Positions 34,070 to 42,607 are shown, counted from the first letter of the stretch. The stretch is DNA of 64,000 nucleotides from Streptomyces zagrosensis (GCF_014203645.1 NZ_JACHJL010000002.1:682001-746000), one strand, 5' to 3'. The notes: generated by a model from the letters alone, not told the origin. Numbers and translations are program-made.

Positions 34070-34860
34070 CCGGGGCACTGGACCTCGGTGTCACCGCGAT
34101 CGACACCAGTACGAACTACCTCGGCTTCCACTCGCACGAGGTGCTGGCACGGATGGCCGGCGACCTGCTGCCGAAGTTCAGGCTGTCCACGAAGGTCGGC
34201 TACTTCTCGGCGCCAGGCGGGGCGGAGCACTCCCTGGAGCCGCGGCGGCTATACGGGGCCGTTGAGGAGGCGGCCCGGGTTCTCGGATGCGAGCCGTATG
34301 TGGTGTTCCTGCACAACCCGGAACACTCGCTCCACGAAGGCCCCGCTCGGGGGCGCGAGTCCCTGACCCAGGCATGCGCCACCCTTGAGGAGGCAACAAC
34401 GCACGGGCTGTGTGGAGCCTGGGGGGTTGCGTCCTGGAACCCGTCACCGATGCAAGGTCTGATCGACGCGACCACACCAAGGCCATCCGTCTTCATGGTC
34501 CGCGCCGGCCTGCTGGTCGGCATCAGGACGCTCGATGCGGCGGATGCGGTCGCCGCGTCATGGGGCCTGGACCAAAGCATGGTGTGGGGCATGAGCCCCT
34601 TCGGAGGCAGCACGAACGCGCCGGTGTGGGACCGGATCGACCCCCGCGTCCTCCTTCGGGACGGTGCTGGACTCTCCCGCACGCAGGCCGCCTTCCGAGC
34701 TGCCTACGAGCTCCCCAAGGTCGGCGCGCTTGCCGTGGGAACCGACGACCCCGCCCACCTGAGCGACCTGATAGACGCCCTGGCCGGTGAGAACGACGAG
34801 CGGGCGATCCAGCAGTACCGGAACCTCCTTCGGGACCGGCTGCGTCGTCACCCCGTCTGA
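34003..34860 (+). CDS. Aldo/keto reductase
   Basis: 285 residues from ATG 34003, with AAGGAGGAG just upstream; it starts inside the end of the JmjC gene. The catalytic tetrad of the AKR family is present: Asp34 and Tyr39 in AIDTSTNYLG, Lys64 in RLSTKVGYF, His104 in VVFLHNPEHSL. The NADPH-binding C-terminal part has the usual AFRAAYELPKVGALAVGT. Overlap with the oxygenase gene implies a shared pathway. Substrate unknown. Confidence 0.85.
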   Translation: MRDADPRIVLGLHRSRHERRLLTGALDLGVTAIDTSTNYLGFHSHEVLARMAGDLLPKFRLSTKVGYFSAPGGAEHSLEPRRLYGAVEEAARVLGCEPYVVFLHNPEHSLHEGPARGRESLTQACATLEEATTHGLCGAWGVASWNPSPMQGLIDATTPRPSVFMVRAGLLVGIRTLDAADAVAASWGLDQSMVWGMSPFGGSTNAPVWDRIDPRVLLRDGAGLSRTQAAFRAAYELPKVGALAVGTDDPAHLSDLIDALAGENDERAIQQYRNLLRDRLRRHPV

Positions 34861-35705
34861 AGCTCCGCGATGATCTGCTCCGCCACGCGCCGAGCAGGCT
34901 TAAGCCGAGGGTCCTCCAGGTGCACATCCGGACCCAAGAGCTTCGAGCACACGAACAGCGTCATCAACTTGCCGTCCCGGCTCTCGAAGTCGCGCCTGCG
35001 CTCGTGCCAGACGCGATCGGCTAGAGCCGGAACGGCAAGGGAACTGCCCCACAGTGACGCCGAGTCGAGCCCTTGCGGCGCATTGCCCCAGTCCTCCCAG
35101 TCGAAGAGGCAGAACGTCGGCGCGGTCATGTTGGCCCAGTTCAGATCAGCGTGGGCCGGCACCCAGTGCTCGATGGTCGTGTCGAAACCGTCGGAGAACG
35201 TGCTGCGAATGGACTCGGTGACGAGGGCCTGCGTGATGGTGACGGTATCCGGCGTCGCGATGCGCCTCGTCTCCTGCGTCGCGAGTGCGTCCATCGAGGT
35301 GGTGAATGCCTTCCACCACGCATCAGACAGTTGCGGGTCCTCGCCCAGGATGGCGGTGCCGATCGGCGCTCCCGGCAGGAGCTCGGTCTCGTCGGCCCGC
35401 CACATCACCGGCTCGTCCGCATCCCGCCAGACCACACCCCCCTGCCACGTGGGCCGGGCGATGCCTTCTAGATGCTCCGCGCACTCGGTGCCGTTCCAGC
35501 CTTGGTCGCCGATCCTTTCCAGCGGCCGACGCTCAATCCGGACCCAGGAGTCGCGATCTGTGCGTACCCCCACCGAGCGACGCTTGCGCACCATCGTGGC
35601 TTGAGCGAAGTGCACCTGGAGAGACCGTTCGACACGATCAAGAACTTCATCGACTGGCTCGACTCGTAGATCGATGGAACGAGCCGCAGAGACCGAGAGC
35701 GTCAT
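34848..35705 (-). CDS. Aminoglycoside-phosphotransferase-like kinase
   Basis: 285 residues from ATG 35705. The catalytic loop VPAHADLNWANM and metal-binding LFDWEDWGNAPQG belong to the APH/choline kinase fold (PF01636). The N-terminal beta-rich part lacks a clear glycine-rich loop but has VRKRRSVGVRTDRDSWVRIE. The gene converges with the aldo/keto reductase and overlaps its end by 13 bases, which suggests a long-standing neighbourhood. Substrate is unknown; similar kinases act on small molecules or peptides. Confidence 0.75.
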   Translation of the reverse strand: MTLSVSAARSIDLRVEPVDEVLDRVERSLQVHFAQATMVRKRRSVGVRTDRDSWVRIERRPLERIGDQGWNGTECAEHLEGIARPTWQGGVVWRDADEPVMWRADETELLPGAPIGTAILGEDPQLSDAWWKAFTTSMDALATQETRRIATPDTVTITQALVTESIRSTFSDGFDTTIEHWVPAHADLNWANMTAPTFCLFDWEDWGNAPQGLDSASLWGSSLAVPALADRVWHERRRDFESRDGKLMTLFVCSKLLGPDVHLEDPRLKPARRVAEQIIAELQTG

Positions 35706-35804
35706 GAATCCGACCGTAGCAGCGGTCCGATCGGGTGCGATGGCACCCAACCATATGCGGGGTGTACGGCTTCGGTGCGGACGGCGGACTCCGTCTTGGG
35801 GAGG

Positions 35805-37480
35805 GTGCCCCTATCTGTTTCGTCAACCCGTGTGGGGTCAGCTTGTAGGGGTTGATCCTGGTTTTGGGGAACGTCCTGCGAAGCGGGATGTTCCTGGCGG
35901 ATCGGGTGGTTGATGGGCAGCCCGGTGGCCGGCAGGGCCGCAGTGGCCGTGTCGGTGCGCGGGCGTGATGGAGCTTGGAGGCAGGGGCGGTGGAGTCCTC
36001 AGGCGGCGAGGTCGACGTCGCCCGCTGTGCGTGCTTCGTAGAGGGTGCCGGTGTGGATCATCGCGTGGATGACGTTCACGCGCTGGCGGGCCAGACGCAA
36101 GATCGCCTGGGTGTGGGTCTTGCCGCGTGCGCGTTGCCGGTCGTAGTAGATCCGGGAGGACGGGTCGCTTCTGCAGCCGATCGCGGTGAACGCGGCCTGG
36201 AACAGAGCGCGTTTGAGGAGCCGGTTGCCGCGGTGGGGTGCGTGTTCCCCCCGGATGGAGGTGCCCGAGGACTTGGTGGCCGGGGCCAGGCCGGCGTAGG
36301 AGGCCAGGTGTCCGGCGGTGGGGAAGGTGGTGCCGTCGCCGATCGCGACGATGACGGCCGCGGTGGTCCTGACGCCCATGCCGGGCAGGGACGTCAGGAG
36401 GTGGAAAAGAGGGAGGGCCTCCAGCAGGGCGGCGATCTCCTGCTCGGCCTGCTTGCGTTGGGTGTGGGCGGCGCCGAGCTGGGCGGCCAGACCCGGCACG
36501 ATCAACGCGGAAGTCTCGGTGCCCGCAACGATGAGGGTCTGCTCGGCCAGCGCGTCGAAGATCTCGGCGGTGAGGTGGTGGGCCTTGCGCGAGCCGTGCG
36601 CCTTGAGCAGGGCCTGGCACCGGGCCCGCCCCAGTCTTTGGATCTTCGCGGGAGATCCGTGCCGGGTCAGCAGGACCTGGACGTAGGGGTAGGCCAGGCG
36701 CTTGCCCAGGACACGCTCCAAGGAGGGATGGATTTGGCAGAGCAGGCCGCGCAGCCGGTTGGTGGTGCGATTGACCTCGCCGGCGAGGTCGTTGTCGTAG
36801 CCGGTGAGCATGGTCAGCGCCGCCAGCGCCTCGTCGTCTCGGTCGATCGCGCGCAAGGTGTGCGGCATGGTCCGGGCGGTGTCAGCGATCACGAAGGCAT
36901 CGCGGGCATCGGTCTTCGCCTCGCCGGGGTAGAGGTCGGCGGCTCGCCGCATCGACAGCCCGGGCAGGTAGGCGACCCGGCAACCGGCCGCGCGGGCCGC
37001 GGTGATCGGCAGCGCCCCGATGTTGGCGACCTGGTCCACAACCACCAAGACGGTGCCGAACTTCGCGGCCAGCTTCTTAAACAGTTCCAGCAGTTTCGGC
37101 TCGGTGTTAGGCAGCCGCCTGTCGTGAACGGTCTTGCCCTGCTCGGTCAGGCCGCGGGCGTGGTGGAACTCCTTGCCCAAGTCCAGGCCGAGGAAGAGAT
37201 CTATCGCGGTCGTGTCGACCATATGCGCGTGCCCCCTCGCCTCTCGCTTGTCTCGACTCCTGGCCGTCCCTGCGACACCACACGCCGGCAACCACGTTAC
37301 GCAGACATCCCCACCCACAAAACGGTCCGGCATTGCACCAGACCAGGCGGTCGTCAGGCCCCTCATCAGCGGTCAAGCGGTGCCCCAAAGCCCGGCGGCA
37401 ACACCCCCCAGGTCATCGACTTCGACAGGGGGCACACAGCCATACCGGACCCGGAGGCCAGGCACCCCATTGCGGGGCCA
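35805..37480 (-). mobile_element. IS110-family insertion sequence
   Basis: Extent estimated from the transposase gene plus flanking non-coding ends of about 190 and 258 bases. The left end contains AGATAGGGGCACC on the minus strand, close to ends I recall for this family; the right end near 37470-37480 has GGGGTGCC. There are no terminal inverted repeats, as is typical. Boundaries are approximate. Confidence 0.45.
35999..37222 (-). CDS. IS110-family transposase (DEDD type)
   Basis: 407 residues from ATG 37222. The RuvC-like N-terminal domain begins LFLGLDLGKEFHHA (first Asp) and contains KTDARDAFVIADTAR (DARDA). The C-terminal transposase_20 domain has LTSLPGMGVRTTAAVIVAIG, FPTAGHLASYAGLAPATKSS and RGNRLLKRALFQAAF. 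The gene appears intact. IS110-group elements integrate by a bridge RNA encoded beside the transposase; the 258 non-coding bases upstream (37223-37480) are the place to look. Confidence 0.9.
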   Translation of the reverse strand: MVDTTAIDLFLGLDLGKEFHHARGLTEQGKTVHDRRLPNTEPKLLELFKKLAAKFGTVLVVVDQVANIGALPITAARAAGCRVAYLPGLSMRRAADLYPGEAKTDARDAFVIADTARTMPHTLRAIDRDDEALAALTMLTGYDNDLAGEVNRTTNRLRGLLCQIHPSLERVLGKRLAYPYVQVLLTRHGSPAKIQRLGRARCQALLKAHGSRKAHHLTAEIFDALAEQTLIVAGTETSALIVPGLAAQLGAAHTQRKQAEQEIAALLEALPLFHLLTSLPGMGVRTTAAVIVAIGDGTTFPTAGHLASYAGLAPATKSSGTSIRGEHAPHRGNRLLKRALFQAAFTAIGCRSDPSSRIYYDRQRARGKTHTQAILRLARQRVNVIHAMIHTGTLYEARTAGDVDLAA

Positions 37481-37601
37481 CGAAAAAGGTAACGGGGCGG
37501 CCGAGCGGTGGGGTGAGTGCCTCAACTGGACGCCCCAGAAGCGGGATTGAATACCTGCAAGTATCTTGTGGACACTTACGGTGGTTGATGCTGTCTTATT
37601 C

Positions 37602-37937
37602 ATGACAGATATTTACAGGTACGACCCCGAAGACCTCGCTGCCATCGTCCGGCCGCTCCAGAGAGCCCCACGCGTTCTCGCGGGTAAGTGCACTTGGCAG
37701 GAAGCGGTGAGCGGCCCGGATACAGGTTGGGCGATCGCGGTTAAGAAGGGCGATCGGGTCCGGGTGCTGATCGCGGTCCACGAGGACGTGGTCATGGGCG
37801 TGTGGCGTGTGGTCCGCTCATCGATTGGATTAAGCACGCCGAAACCAAGGCCGGGGCCACCCTCGCCGCCACCGGAATCACCGGCGGCGTTATCTACAAT
37901 CTCGCCAAAGATGCAGACACTCCGTCGAACTGGCTGA
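37602..37937 (+). pseudogene. Hypothetical N-terminal fragment joined to the Pycsar-like gene
   Basis: ATG 37602 opens a frame whose first about 65 residues look real (YRYDPEDLAAIVRPLQRAP, GWAIAVKKGDRVRVLIAVHE, VVMGVWRV, faintly like a PUA/EVE-type restriction-associated domain). After residue 66 the reading becomes the off-frame shadow of the next gene. I infer a deletion that fused the start of one gene to the next. Confidence 0.35.
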
Positions 37938-38368
37938 TCGCCAGCGCTGCCCTGTGCGGAATCGCTGTCGTCTCGGCCGGTCTCTGCGCTGGGCTCGTGC
38001 CCTGGCCCCGGCTGAAGTTGCAGGAAGATCCCACCAGTCTCCTCTACTTCCACCACATTGCCCGAGGCCACGCAGCCAGCGACACCTACGCCAGCGGAGC
38101 TGCGGCATCGGTCGCCGTCGATCACCCTGATTGGATGGCGAAGGACACCAGTTCGCCGGGGCAGACAGCGAAGTTCGCGCAACGACTGGTGAAGCGGCTG
38201 CAACGCAGGTCAACGTACGTCGCTTTGGACGACGACCTACCCCTAGCCGTGGAGGCGCCCGTGTATCCGCACCACCCCAGCGACCTTTCTCACCCCACCT
38301 TGGCGGGCCCGGTGTACTGGGTCACGCCCCGCCGTCAGGCCGGTGACGACGACGTGCTCGCCGAGTAG
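37802..38368 (+). CDS. Pycsar-type transmembrane effector (PycTM-like), probably 5'-truncated
   Basis: 188 residues from GTG 37802. The start IDWIKHAETKAGATLAATG matches the PycTM signature of a helix with ADTKAG entering the first membrane segment; a second segment is WLIASAALCGIAVVSAGLCA, followed by LLYFHHIARGH, all typical of DUF5706/PycTM effectors that are triggered by cyclic UMP or cCMP to break the membrane. The usual N-terminal helix is missing and no nucleotide cyclase gene is adjacent; an IS110 element lies upstream. Likely an orphan or dead effector. Confidence 0.5.
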   Translation: MACGPLIDWIKHAETKAGATLAATGITGGVIYNLAKDADTPSNWLIASAALCGIAVVSAGLCAGLVPWPRLKLQEDPTSLLYFHHIARGHAASDTYASGAAASVAVDHPDWMAKDTSSPGQTAKFAQRLVKRLQRRSTYVALDDDLPLAVEAPVYPHHPSDLSHPTLAGPVYWVTPRRQAGDDDVLAE

Positions 38369-38401
38369 ATCGGCGACACCCTGGCCGGCCTTGGCGAGCG
38401 G

Positions 38402-38962
38402 ATGTGGCCGACCCGCCACACCCTGCTGTACACGCCCGGACGGACTGTGCGAGGCCGAGTAGGTCCTCGCGGCCTACCTGTTCGAGCTGGTCGGACTGCC
38501 GGTGGCCTGGCAGCGGTGCGCCCGACGGCATGTAGCCGCCGCGATGAGGGAGTGGAACGCGTACTTCACCGGCGGCGTCCCTTCTGAGGCGTTGGCCGAT
38601 CTGCTCGTTGCCCTGGGCGCCCGCGAGGCTCCCGATACCGTAGTCGAGGGGCCGGAACGGTCTTGGGCGCGCTCGGAGCCCAGGGCTGGTTCCGTGACGC
38701 GGACCGCCCTCGCACCACCGCCATGGACCCCGGATTCTCCTGCAACGTCCGCTTGAAGCTGCTTCCGCCGCTCATCGAGAACGCCGACCCGCACCCTGAC
38801 CTGCTGGGCTGGCAGGCGTGGGCGGAACCCGTGCTCGGCGCTCCGTATCTGTGGGCCGCCAGCTTCAGCGCCAGCGTCCCTCATGGCCTGGTCGCCGCAT
38901 TCGCCTCCTCGCTCGCCTCACCGGGCCCCGGTGCCCCGTCGCACCCTGCCCAAGAGCGCTGA
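38402..38962 (+). pseudogene. DUF317-domain protein, disrupted
   Basis: Pieces in two frames form a DUF317 protein, a Streptomyces-specific family of mobile elements. The first part reads VLAAYLFELVGLPVAWQRCA and AAAMREWNAYFTGGVPSEAL, but is cut by TAG at 38460 (CAG to TAG). After a frameshift near 38660 the C-terminal half continues LIENADPHPDLLGW, VLGAPYLWAASFSASVPHGL and stops at 38960. Not functional. Confidence 0.6.
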
Positions 38963-39092
38963 GGGCCGGCTCAGTGTCGTCCGCCACAGCTGACAATGCG
39001 CCTGCCTCGGACGGCTGTTGGGCTACTCGACGCCGACTTCCCTGGGCTGTGCCCTATTCCTGCACCCGCCAGATGACTGAGATGAAGGCTTC

Positions 39093-39269
39093 ATGTTCCG
39101 ACGACGTGCCCGGGACCGCGAAATCCGCGAAGCCCAGCGTGTCGGCCAGGCAATGCTGGCGGTGTACGCCGAGCTGCCGTGTTCCATCCTTCCTGGCCGG
39201 GTCGCCGCCACGGCCCCGCCGGTCCCGGTGGGGCCGGCAGAAGGCGGCCTCGTGGCACCGCCGGGATAG
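39093..39269 (+). CDS. Small hypothetical protein, 58 aa
   Basis: ATG 39093, 58 residues: a strongly basic helix (MFRRRARDREIREAQRVGQA) then MLAVYAELPCSILPGR and a Pro/Val tail. It follows a DUF317 pseudogene and precedes the left att site, in the setting of Streptomyces integrative-element genes. No function assigned. Confidence 0.4.
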   Translation: MFRRRARDREIREAQRVGQAMLAVYAELPCSILPGRVAATAPPVPVGPAEGGLVAPPG

Positions 39270-39401
39270 TCGGGACCAGCCGAGGCCGGGGGATGACGAT
39301 TCGGGCACAACGCCCGGCATGTTGACCCATCGGGGGCAACGGTCGATGAGGGCCGTTCACGCAGGTCCGTGCCCACCGGATCATGGCAACTGAGCCCACC
39401 C

Positions 39402-39517
39402 ACGTTGAAGGGCCCCACCGCAAGCGGTGGGGCCCTTCAACGTATTGCCCGGTGAGAGCACTGGCGGAGGATACGAGATTCGAACTCGTGAGGGGTTGCC
39501 CCCAACACGCTTTCCAA
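39402..39517. repeat. attL: 116-bp direct repeat with a tRNA-Ser 3' fragment
   Basis: Identical to 47856-47971 except at 39461 (C instead of A). It contains the 20-bp terminator palindrome (39402-39443) and the last 56 bases of tRNA-Ser(GGA) on the minus strand, from the anticodon loop to CCA (39462-39517). Beyond 39517 the tRNA sequence is lost, so this copy is not a gene. Confidence 0.92.
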
Positions 39518-39671
39518 ATGTTCGTCCGGGGGTCCGTGGAAGTGCGGCAGCGTCCTGACCTGCGGTGCAGTGGCCGAAGGAGGGGTATCTGAACGGTACT
39601 GTACGCCGGTGAATGCAAGCAGAACTGCAACCACGGAGCGCCGTCATCCAGCCGTCTGTTCCCTGCTCGAC

Positions 39672-39950
39672 TCACTCCTCGAAGAGAGCGGGATGCCACT
39701 CCCGAAGCTTGTCGTTGAAGGCGCCGTCCCGGACATCTCGCAGAGCCGTCGCATATCCGACCTCGATAGCTTCGGCGATCATCTGCTGTAGCGCGGCTGG
39801 GGCGTACAGGAGCACGTGCCCAGCTTCCGAGCAGAGGCTGGCCGCAGCATGCGTGGCTGCGTGAGCGTGCTCGCCTGTAAGGGTGGCGGAGTGCATGTTC
39901 GTGACGGTCGCTGCTACATGGCCGATCTCTACGTGCGAAGACGAAGTCAT
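39672..39950 (-). CDS. Small hypothetical protein in the element, 92 aa
   Basis: From ATG 39950: Ala/His-rich, TSSSHVEIGHVAATVTNMHS then a helical half ALQQMIAEAIEVGYATAL. No membrane segment or Cys. No clear ribosome binding site, but the frame is clean and codon use is ordinary. Function unknown. Confidence 0.45.
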   Translation of the reverse strand: MTSSSHVEIGHVAATVTNMHSATLTGEHAHAATHAAASLCSEAGHVLLYAPAALQQMIAEAIEVGYATALRDVRDGAFNDKLREWHPALFEE

Positions 39951-40041
39951 GGCGGCCAGTATCCCCACGCCAGCGGCGGCGGAATGCCACGGCCCGTGAA
40001 ACGGATATGTGATTCGCTGGAATCAGATCGTTCTGCGGCAG

Positions 40042-40422
40042 TCAGTCTTCGTCAATAGGTTCGCCGCAGGTGATGCACACGCCGGGCTGCATGATCCCGT
40101 CGTGGCAGTCGTGAGGGAAACGGCCTGGCCCCTCGTACTCGCGCATCATTTCGGCGTAACAGTTCCGGGAGCGCTCGCACCGGGTGCAGCAATCATGGCT
40201 CGTGATGAACCGGTGCGCCTTCTTGCTGCACACTCGGTGACCGCACTGCCGGTACCCGCCGGACCCGCTGTTCCAGTGGGTTCCGAAATTGCCTGGGTCG
40301 TCGCCAAACCTGCGCCTGACCTCCTCGTCTGCATCGGCGGTGTCGCGCTGCCGTGCGTTTGCTACCAGCTTGCCGGCAAGTGCGACAGTACCCAGTACGA
40401 TCCAGCCCCACTTGTCGCGCAT
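40042..40422 (-). CDS. Cys-rich hypothetical protein with an N-terminal membrane segment
   Basis: 126 residues, ATG 40422 with AAGGGGG upstream. Residues 6-21 (GWIVLGTVALAGKLVA) can span the membrane. The rest has ten cysteines and many His in zinc-knuckle spacing: RQCGHRVCSKKAH, HDCCTRCERSRNC and GVCITCGEP. It may anchor a zinc-ribbon domain at the membrane. Element cargo of unknown role. Confidence 0.6.
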   Translation of the reverse strand: MRDKWGWIVLGTVALAGKLVANARQRDTADADEEVRRRFGDDPGNFGTHWNSGSGGYRQCGHRVCSKKAHRFITSHDCCTRCERSRNCYAEMMREYEGPGRFPHDCHDGIMQPGVCITCGEPIDED

Positions 40423-40635
40423 TTGGTTCCCCCTTGTGGTTGGTTCAGCGGTGACGGTATCGAACGTCGCCGCTGTCCGGGATGAGTTCCTCGAGTGCGT
40501 CAGGGATGTCGTACCGGAACACGACGCTTGATCCCCTTCACCACCCCGTGGGACACGACCGAGGAAGAAGCTCGCCGTGGCCAGCCAAGCGACGGAAAGG
40601 CCGCAGGCTGGTCGAAGCGGAGGGTGTTTGCGCCT

Positions 40636-41030
40636 CTACTGGGCGCTGCCAGCTCCCGGGAATGCCCCGTGCTCCAGGTAGACTGTCTTGCCGCGCTGCC
40701 GCGCCTGGACGGCCTGCTCGATCCGACGGGCCAGGCGTGGGATGGTCAGTTCCGCGATCTCGGAGGCCGGGTGGAACGCGACCGCCCGGATCTCACCGTC
40801 CTTGAAGACCATGCGATCCAGCGCCGCCTGGTCCAGCACTCCGCCGTCGAACAGATAGAGGATCTTGTCGCCCTCCGCGTCCGAGGGGGCCCAGTCCATC
40901 GCGAGGAGTCGGCCTATCGGTGGCGCGATGTCGAGTTCTTCGCGCAGCTCGCGGACGCACGTCTGGAGCAGCGATTCCCCCCGCTCGACGTACCCGCCGG
41001 GGATGTCGCGATAGTCCTTGTAGGTCGGCT
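40636..41030 (-). pseudogene. Nudix hydrolase, 5'-truncated
   Basis: The minus strand reads YRDIPGGYVERGESLLQ then TCVRELREELDIAPPIGRLL, a nearly perfect Nudix box (G-x5-E-x7-RELREEL), followed by WAPSDAEGDKILYLFDGG and ends at 40636. No start codon or N-terminal strand precedes it: homology ends near 41030, where integrase sequence in the opposite direction begins. An internal ATG at 40899 lies after the Nudix box. Nudix genes are regular members of actinomycete integrative elements. Confidence 0.75.
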
Positions 41031-41033
41031 CGA

Positions 41034-42266
41034 CGCGTCCACCGCCTGGCGAAGCTGGAACCCGAGCACCTGGAACGGCTCTACCAGAAGATGCAGGCGA
41101 GCGGGAGCTCAGCGGGCACCGCCCACCAGACGCACCGCACGGTCAAGACGGCGCTCAACGAGGCCGTGCGCCGCCGCCATCTCACCATCAACCCCGCATC
41201 CGTCGCCAAGGCGCCCAGGGTGGAGGAGGAAGAGGTCGAGCCGTACACGCTCGAAGAGATCCAACGTCTCCTCGCCGAGGCCATCAAGGTGCGCAACAGC
41301 GCCCGCTGGGTCATCGCGCTCGCGCTCGGCCTGCGTCAGGGCGAGGTGCTCGGCCTCCAGTGGGAGGACGTGGACTTCGAGATGGGCATGATCCTCGTGC
41401 GCCGTGGCCGCTTGCGGCCCCGGTATGTCCACGGCTGTGGCGACAAGTGCGGACGCAAGCCCGGCTATTGCCCTCAGCGGGCCAACGTGCGTCGGGAGAC
41501 GAAGGACACCAAGACCCGTGCCGGCAAGCGCTCGATCGGGGTGCCGGAATAACTCGTGGACCTGCTCCGTCAGCACAAGGTGGAACAGGAGCGTGAACGC
41601 CTGCTCGCCCGGGACCTGTGGGTGGAGAAGGGCTACGTATTCACTTCGCCGACCGGAGAGCCGCTCAACCCCAACACCGACTTCCACACGTGGAAGGACC
41701 TGTTGAAGTCGGCGGAGGTCCGCGACGGTCGGCTCCACGATGCACGCCACACTGCCGCGACCGTCCTGATGATCCTCGGTGTGCCCGAAGGTTTCGTCGA
41801 CCGCATCATGGGTTGGGAGCCCGGCAAGTCTGCCCGGATGCGCCGCCGGTACCAGCACCTCACGGGGCAGGTCCTGCAGCAGACGGCGGCGAAGGTCGGT
41901 GGGCTGCTGTGGGGCCCGAAGCCGTATGCGCTCGAACCAGCCACTGGAGGTGCCGTGCCCGGCCCGAGCCAGATCACCGTTCCGGTGGAGCCGACGTTGT
42001 ACGTGGCAATCCTCGGGGATCGCCGCATCCCTTTCCTGTACCGCGAGCACGCGGACACGGTGGTCTCACAGTGGGGAGCCGACCGTCCCGGCCATCCTGC
42101 GGAGGTCGAGGAATGGGACTGGGAGAAATGGAGTACGAGGGCCCTGGCGGCGCACGAGCCATCCGCGAGCGGATACCCGACCGTCGGATTGTCCACCATG
42201 CCCACGCGGTCTACCTTCCCGGAGGCGACCGGCTCAACATCGGCCGCCACACGCAATGGTCAGTGA
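41034..42266 (+). pseudogene. int: Tyrosine integrase, N-truncated and with a nonsense codon
   Basis: Starts abruptly at HRLAKLEPEHLERLYQKM, part of the core-binding domain; the N-terminal arm-binding domain is missing. The catalytic Arg lies in LALGLRQGEVLGLQWEDV; TAA at 41550 interrupts GVPE|LVDLLRQH (probably CAA originally). Downstream the frame resumes with the H-x-x-R box LHDARHTAATVLM and catalytic Tyr in RMRRRYQHLTGQVL. The residues after about 41960 are atypical for an integrase. With start lost and a stop inside, it cannot be active. Confidence 0.82.
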
Positions 42267-42469
42267 TGGCCTGGGAGTTCAAGCACGACCTCTACACCGA
42301 TCTCACGGTGCGGTGGCTCACTACCCGCCGTCCGGGCCAGGAGGACGAGGCCCGGATGCGTGGCACGGACCAAGAGGCTGTTGCTGCCGCGTTTGGTGAG
42401 GCTTGTGCGCAGGCTGTGGACCGAGCCAAGAATCCCGAGAGTTACGGCGACACAGCGACGCTGCTCTGA
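42128..42469 (+). CDS. Hypothetical protein, 113 aa
   Basis: ATG 42128 (an in-frame ATG lies at 42113), with GGGAG upstream. Overlaps the integrase remnant's tail in another frame. The protein reads AVYLPGGDRLNIGRHTQWSV then WEFKHDLYTDLTVRWLTTRR, ending ESYGDTATLL. Codon use looks genuine. Not recognised. A strong terminator follows. Confidence 0.5.
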   Translation: MEYEGPGGARAIRERIPDRRIVHHAHAVYLPGGDRLNIGRHTQWSVMAWEFKHDLYTDLTVRWLTTRRPGQEDEARMRGTDQEAVAAAFGEACAQAVDRAKNPESYGDTATLL

Positions 42470-42475
42470 CTCCTG

Positions 42476-42519
42476 CTGTCGGTCTGGCCCGCAATGTAGC
42501 CCGCGGGCCAGACCGACAG
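42476..42519. terminator. Strong bidirectional hairpin terminator
   Basis: CTGTCGGTCTGGCCCGC (42476-42492) pairs perfectly with GCGGGCCAGACCGACAG (42503-42519) over 17 bp around a 10-base loop. It separates the convergent 113-aa gene and the Type ISP gene. Confidence 0.85.
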
Positions 42520-42607
42520 ACTATGGCGAAGCGTCGCAGGCCGGGGTGAGGAAAGCGACTCGTCCCTCGTTTTCCTCACCCCGTTCAGCTGGCGACAGGC
42601 GCTCGAG

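Noticed and set aside
35838..36620. Second transposase reading frame in the IS110 copy
   Set aside because: It is a shadow frame, Arg/Pro-rich, within the intact transposase gene.
39462..39517. Second tRNA-Ser gene
   Set aside because: Only the 3' part (anticodon loop to CCA) is present; the 5' half is missing, so it is an att remnant.
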